Shown: piece by piece, positions 59,545-64,000 of the stretch | How the letters are laid out: the number at the start of each line of letters is the position of its first letter | How positions within the stretch are numbered: position 1 is the first letter of the stretch | Source of the DNA: Bryoerythrophyllum caledonicum | Lineage: Eukaryota; Streptophyta; Bryopsida; Pottiales; Pottiaceae | Assembly: GCA_963971425.1 (NCBI GenBank) | Contig: OZ020517.1 | Location: forward strand, 17,636,904 to 17,700,903 | Length of the DNA stretch: 64,000 nt | Reading direction: 5' to 3' | Notes under the pieces: generated by a model | What the model was told of the DNA's origin: nothing | The model's input: the letters and a program-made list of their open reading frames with translations, nothing else | Database searches by the model: none | Made by a program: the position numbers and the translations under genes

Positions 59545-59671
59545 TTGTTTTCACCTAATCATGGAGATGAACAATGATGCTATTTTTTTGTTCACTTTGA
59601 TTGATGTGGGATGAACCTTGGAGTACTATTGTACTACATCAGCTTATTACACTTTTGCCTTAACTTTGCAG

Positions 59672-60997
59672 TGCCGAGATGGAGACTTCAACCGGTGCCT
59701 GAATCGACGATGATTTTGATTTGTCAGGTGACAACTCGTCTTTCCACGATCCAGTAGATGCTGAGTTGATGGAATTCCAAGTTCTTCCAAGGCATGGGCT
59801 CATCGAGAGTTGTATTATTCCAACCATTACCGCGCTCAAGAGTTGCCGTATGAATGTGTTACGATTATACACGACAAGATGGATCACTCGAAGATTGCAT
59901 CTCCTGTCCTCTCTCACAAGACGAAACATTTGGATGGTCTGATGAAGTTGCCCATCTCTGTAACTGGAATGCTTGCACATGGTCATGGCAATGTTCGTTA
60001 TGCTCATTATGGCTTGGACATTTACCCACATGATGTCAACTATACAGTGGGATTTTTTGCTAGATTGTTGCGAGATTTAGAACAACCTCCGAAGACATTG
60101 TCCCGACAATTATTTCAGGATTTGGGGAGAACTGCATTGTTTCGAGCTGTTTTGCAAGGAGCTTCAGATACTTGTGTCCCATTCCTCCGCGCCGCACCTG
60201 AGTCTCTAGCTACAGCAAAACCTTTGCCGCCTATTTTGCATGTGCAAATGGACAATGCGGTGAGTGACAACAAAAATAGATATGTGTTTTGCTTTCGGTC
60301 TCTTCTTGTTGCAAAGGGTATCTTCCGAGAGGTTTATGTTAATTTCATGCTTGTTGGCCACACATATGATGACATTGATGCATTATTCGGTCCATGGAGT
60401 ATGGCTTTGAAGAAGGAGAGTTTCCCCACAATCCCTTTGCTTATGAGATCATTTGAGGAGAACAAAAGTATGCCAACAATCCCCCACTTGATTGAAGAAG
60501 TCCCGGACTTCAAGTCCTTTATTAGTGAAGGTATTGCAGGTGGAGACAAAGCATTGCAGGGCCACACAAAGGCTTACCAATTCAAATTCTTTGTTGACTC
60601 CAATGGATGTCCCATGATGAAATACAAGATTCTTTGTCATCAAGATGATTGGCTTCCAAGAGAAGGGGGTGGCATCAAATTGTGGAAGGAGGATTCAAAT
60701 GGGAGGTTTTTGTGGCCACAGAATGATTTGTACTCCCTCGGAGCAGCTGATTATTTGATGGACTCTTCGATGGCTCCAATTGAAGAAGATGAAGTAAACA
60801 GCCCCCCACCAAATGTTTGCATTCGAATGGATGACTCCTGTTCTATTCTTCAACCTCGTCGAATTTTGGGGTCCCGATGTGTTGATAGGTTTTGTGGGAA
60901 AGCTGACCAAGTGCTTTTTCGCGGACGTGAGGAATCATTGTCTCTTCCTCCACGTAGCATGGTGTGCCCCCCCTCTCCTTCTCCGTATTTGTCCTAG
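59672..60997 (+). CDS. Gene B: DUF7869-type protein, core exon
   Basis: The exon follows a clear acceptor (TTAACTTTGCAG, ending 59671). The core frame is open from about 59765 to 60997. It shares with gene A the blocks YYSNHYRAQELPYECV, HDKMDHSK, DIYPHDVNYTVGF, HVQMDNAVSDNKNRYVF and LVGHTYDDIDALFGPWS, so all candidate acidic residues are kept. After SNGRFLWP the protein differs completely from gene A: DYLMDSSMAPIEEDEVNSPP, MDDSCSILQPRRILG, ending PPSPSPYLS. A GTCTTT after CCTAG at the stop could be a donor, so the last codons may be spliced. A stop upstream at 59762 leaves the true start unresolved in both genes. It may be a transposase-like gene or a host gene; I lean to transposon-derived. 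Confidence 0.68.
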
Positions 60998-61012
60998 GTC
61001 TTTTTTGGCAAT

Positions 61013-61047
61013 GTGCACATTCAGCTCGAATAGAGCTAAATATGCAC
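61013..61047. repeat. Palindromic unit, gene B intron 2
   Basis: GTGCACATTCAGCTCGA then an imperfect mirror (AGAGCTAAATATGCAC), shortly before the next acceptor. Confidence 0.8.
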
Positions 61048-61084
61048 AAGTTGCATTTTAACTCCCTTTGTTCCTACGTCATAG

Positions 61085-61246
61085 GATCACGTGCTTCAAA
61101 CACTTGCTGGTGTAATTGAACCACCTATGACGGTGCCATTAGAGAAAATGCCCTCAATTCCTACTACGTGTTGGTCTATTGCAACGGTCGGAAATGATGA
61201 GAACATGGTCCAATCTCTAAGTGGGAAAACGCATTCTACTACTGAG
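61085..61246 (+). CDS. Gene B, candidate exon 3
   Basis: An open frame between TCATAG (acceptor) and GAG/GTTGGT (donor): VLQTLAGVIEPPMTVPLEKM...KTHSTTE, about 53 codons. No domain is recognised. It starts with the same codons (GTG CTT CAA) as the next exon. Confidence 0.45.
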
Positions 61247-61403
61247 GTTGGTCCAATTTTTTGTTATTGTTTAATATGTGTTGTATCTTCTCCTCTTAAT
61301 CAACACTGTTTTGATTTTGCATGTTTTACGAACCCTAAATTGGACATAATTATTTGAATGGATTTCACGTCATGGTGTTTGTATTTTTTTGACATGTGTG
61401 GCT

Positions 61404-61428
61404 ACATATTCAGCTTGATTTAAGCTGA
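61404..61428. repeat. Degenerate palindromic unit, gene B intron 3
   Basis: ACATATTCAGCTTGA facing TTAAGCTGA, close to the acceptor TTTTGCTAG. Confidence 0.6.
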
Positions 61429-61450
61429 TTTTTGCGGTTTCTTTTGCTAG

Positions 61451-61711
61451 GTGCTTCAACCGACTATAGAGCGTCAAAGTGCTTCCCCAAAGCATGGTTT
61501 AAACCAAAACTCAAAGCGCCACTCTCGCCGTCGCCACTCGCTTCCTGTGCCTGTTGTTACTTGGAATCAACAAATGCAACGCCAACGAGTGCAAGAACAT
61601 ATACGTGCTAGTCAAATGCTATATACCGGTTATACCCGCAAAAATGAACTTCAGAGGGGTAGGGATGAGCTGAGGAAATCTAATTTTGGTGGCGTGGAAA
61701 AGAACAAGTAG
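61451..61711 (+). CDS. Gene B, candidate last exon (basic C-terminus)
   Basis: Follows TTTTGCTAG and ends at a TAG (61709-61711). 86 codons, strongly basic: SKRHSRRRHSLPVPV is a likely nuclear-localisation or nucleic-acid-binding stretch, followed by an amphipathic helix (WNQQMQRQRVQEHIRASQML). No known domain. The exon has no counterpart in gene A, whose 3' exons encode a BAH/SH3-like tail. Confidence 0.5.
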   Translation: MLQPTIERQSASPKHGLNQNSKRHSRRRHSLPVPVVTWNQQMQRQRVQEHIRASQMLYTGYTRKNELQRGRDELRKSNFGGVEKNK

Positions 61712-61733
61712 ATTTAAGATCTGAGTGGTACAA

Positions 61734-61767
61734 GTGCGCATTCAACTTGGCTATACCTGAATGTGCA
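61734..61767. repeat. Degenerate palindromic unit 3' of gene B
   Basis: GTGCGCATTCAACTTGGC then a mirror ending CTGAATGTGCA, just after the stop codon of gene B. Confidence 0.65.
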
Positions 61768-62053
61768 TTGACTAGGAATTAATATGTATGTTTTGGGTCG
61801 TAGTAGAAGCCTTTTCCTGCATGGAAAGGATGATGCATGTTTTGTATATGGATTACTTATATCATATTATAAATAAAGTCTCCAATAAAAGATATTATTT
61901 CATTTGATTCTCCAATTTGAGTACTCTTTGCACATACAACTTCATATTATCTTACAAAACTGGTGTTGTACTTCTATTCTAATCATGTTTTGCTTCATCA
62001 CTACTGTAAAATATTTGGATTACTCAAGAGTGTGTACCTCCTAAATCCCTGGA
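61768..62053. other. 3' flank of gene B, nothing recognised
   Basis: AT-rich sequence with AATAAAG-like words near 61872-61885 that could serve as polyadenylation signals for gene B. No gene is seen. Confidence 0.35.
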
Positions 62054-62077
62054 AATCTCCCAATATAATGAATATGG
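62054..62077 (-). repeat. Right copy of the 24-bp inverted match
   Basis: Reverse complement of 16398-16421. Copia sequence begins directly outside it. Confidence 0.5.
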
Positions 62078-62970
62078 TGTTGTGGGGGTTTCGAAGATTC
62101 GTCTACCAAGGTGAAGGTTTCAAAGTTTCGTCTACCAAGGTAGGGGTCTCACTTTTCCCACTTGGACTCATCTCCAAAACATCACTAATACTACTAGTAT
62201 GTTCAACAAATATTGCATCAAAATTTTTAATGATCTTCTTCGGCTCAATGCACATGAGCGATATGCCTTAGTACCCTCACAATAGCCAAGAAACAAACAC
62301 TTTATACCTTTTGCAACAAGTTTACCCCTCTCTGTATCTGGCACCATGGCATATGCAATGCATCCAAACACACGCAAATACACAATGCATGGCTTGCGGC
62401 CACTCTAAGCTTCTTGTGGTATGATGGTGACGAGAGCTCTCGTTCAACATCAATTGCGGATGTAGACCACACCAGCCACCGCTTACGCCTAAAATTCAAG
62501 CTTTAGGAGCTGCGCATGGATATGCTCCTCGTCATTTCCACCATGGTACAATTTGTCGGCTCCGCGATTCCATTTTGCTCTGGCCTCTGAGATGTTGACA
62601 TAAGCCTCTCAATGCCATGCTTCTTCAAGAAACTTTGAAAGCCTTTAGTGAGGACTTCATATTCAAATCATGATTCTAAACCAAAACACCTTGATTTCAA
62701 TGCTCCGTTTGCTTCTCCGCAAGGGCCTTGAACTATTTGAACTCCTCAAGGCATTCCTCCTTTGTCTTCAAGATGTATACCCACACCCTTTTCGAAATGT
62801 TATCAATGAAGGTCACAAAATACCTTGTACCACCTATGAAAATGGTCCACATGGGGCCGCATACATCCAAATGCACAATTTCCAAAGGCTTTGTTGCACG
62901 CATCACTCCAACCTTTGAAAATGGTGCCCTATATTGCATGCCTTGCACGCACCCTTCACAAAATGACATT
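62078..62970 (-). mobile_element. Copia element, integrase region
   Basis: The minus strand shows MSFCEGCVQGMQYRAPFSK (CxxC of the zinc-binding part), EIVHLDVCGPMWT and GTRYFVTFIDNISKRVWVYI (integrase core), later LRVFGCIAYAMVPDTERGKL and CLFLGYCEGTKAYR (C-terminal GKGY-like region). The element continues 5' to the window end. It is an old, broken copy. The RT half in the same orientation lies at 12.1-15.6 kb. Confidence 0.85.
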
Positions 62971-63029
62971 GATCATTCATCTTTGCCAAGAGTCATGCCA
63001 CTTACCATGCTTTCAAGTAAATGTACACT

Positions 63030-63480
63030 TCACACGTTCAAATGACCAAGTTGACGATGCCAAAGCTCCGATGCACCGCTCTCTGTCGATAATTGAACCA
63101 CATTGAACGCATCCGCCCCAAATACTTTAATGAAGGTTGTTTGGTACAAATTGCCTTCACGAGGTGCTACCACAAAAACATCTTGATTTGGTACCCTCAA
63201 TACACATCCATCCACATTGAAATGCATCTTCATTCCACTTGTCATAAGTCTGTTCACCGAGAGAAAATTCACTTGCGATTTGGATACATGGAAAAAGTCC
63301 TTGATTCTAAACCTCTAAGAACAACTCGTCACAAGTACTTCCACAACAATTGATCCCATGCCAACGGCCTTCACAACACTATCATCACCCAAATGCACGT
63401 TACGTGGAGTAATTACCTCATACGTATCAAATGCCGCCTTATGAGGTGACAAGTGTTTTGTGGCGTCGGAATCCATGATC
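63030..63480 (-). mobile_element. Copia element, protease and GAG-pre-integrase region
   Basis: The minus strand reads IMDSDATKHLSPHKAAFDTY (protease; family form DSGA..H), then VHLGDDSVVKAVGMGSI, then VPNQDVFVVAPREGNLYQ and ASELWHRQLGHLNV (GAG-pre-integrase, H..LGH..). Fossil. Confidence 0.85.
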
Positions 63481-64000
63481 GACTTACACATGGACTTGGA
63501 ATGTGGTTTACCTTAAGTGATAAATGCATAGTTATCCTCCTCCTTTGCATGATTGGCGTTCTTTTTTTCCTTTGCTTGGTTCTTGTTGTCCGGCTCCCAT
63601 TTCTTTGGCTTGAAGTGATGTTGTGCAATGTAGCCCGGTTTGCATCAATTATAACATACCTTGGACTCGCTACGTGAAGAAGAAGAGCCTCCCTACTTGT
63701 TTTGTTTTGACACCAAGGCCGCATTGACGGCATTGGAATCCTTCACCTTACGCTCGGACACTTCGTGCATCAACCGCACCGTCACAAATTCCATGGTAAG
63801 CTCTCATTGCCAAGGTCTCCAAGGTAGTGATCAAGTGTTCATATGAAGGCGGCAAACTCTCAAGTAAGGTCATGACCACATCTTCATCTCTCACCGGGAC
63901 ATCCAAGCAAATGACTTGATCCGCAAGTGCATTCACTTTGTTGACATGATTCAACAAATCATCTCCCTCTTGCATCTTGATGGTGAAGAACTTGCGGGAA
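63481..64000 (-). mobile_element. Copia element, gag region (runs off the window)
   Basis: The minus strand reads LLNHVNKVNALADQVICLDV, EDVVMTLLESLPPSYEHLIT and TLETLA, the UBN2-type gag of copia elements. A zinc-knuckle remnant (CYN..KPGYIAQH) and a K/N-rich stretch follow. The 5' LTR lies beyond 64000. Confidence 0.82.

Larger units (their letters stand above)
58086..60719 (+). repeat. Right arm of the large inverted duplication
   Basis: The inverted partner of 17770-20310. It is about 90 bp longer, mainly because of three extra palindromic units in the intron. The match ends at GTGGCCAC (60712-60719). Confidence 0.85.

Noticed and set aside
1-64000. tRNA, rRNA or other structural RNA genes
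   Set aside because: No cloverleaf or rRNA-like stretch was recognised by eye on either strand; a covariance search would be needed to exclude them.

Overview
This window looks like repeat-dense nuclear DNA of a land plant. It holds nested retrotransposons and DNA transposons, GT-AG introns, degenerate plant-type telomere motifs (TTTAGGG) and long AT-rich stretches, and no compact gene cluster. I cannot name the species. The DUF7869-type genes and the look of the copia element fit a non-seed plant (bryophyte, lycophyte or fern) a little better than a flowering plant, but this is a weak inference.

Layout. 1-3.8 kb: an unassigned A/C-rich stretch, unrecognised plus-strand ORFs, and a decayed CACTA (TNP2-type) transposase fragment on the minus strand. 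3.95-10.13 kb: a young, internally shortened Ty3/gypsy element (element A) inside or beside that relic, flanked by the target duplication CAATG; its LTRs carry a 188-bp tandem repeat. 12.1-15.6 kb: the 3' half of a minus-strand Ty1/copia element, interrupted by a 1.33-kb non-autonomous CACTA element with matching terminal repeats and a TTG target duplication. The 5' half (gag, protease, integrase) of what is probably the same copia lies at 62.1-64 kb, so about 46 kb appears to have landed inside it.

16.4-62.1 kb: the inserted block. Its outer edges carry a perfect 24-bp inverted match. Inside are two DUF7869-type genes facing away from each other: gene A (minus, about 17.05-19.2 kb) and gene B (plus, about 59.2-61.7 kb). 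They share an inverted arm of about 2.6 kb (promoter side, first intron, core exon) and then have unrelated 3' exons. Both genes are studded, in introns and flanks, with a palindrome of about 35 bp built on GTGCACATTCAGCTCGA and its reverse complement, in tandem arrays of different copy number (two at gene A, five at gene B). Degenerate telomere-like repeats and an AG/CT microsatellite sit in both arms. Without the retrotransposon this block would be about 10.5 kb. It could be an undescribed two-gene DNA transposon; this is the best candidate here for something new.

20.41-55.61 kb: between the two genes lies a very young Tat/Ogre-like Ty3/gypsy element as a tandem pair sharing a middle LTR (LTR-internal-LTR-internal-LTR, period 16.7 kb). 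The whole pair has one target duplication, GTATT. Each copy has an ORF upstream of gag, gag with zinc knuckles, protease, RT/RNase H and integrase, then an 8-kb 3' region with sense accessory ORFs rich in coiled coil. Both copies are broken in the coding part and share the same breaks. LTR and internal comparisons by eye suggest one insertion followed later by duplication through LTR-LTR recombination.

No tRNA or rRNA gene, CRISPR array or clearly functional single-copy host gene was recognised. All identities and counts were read by eye, not computed.
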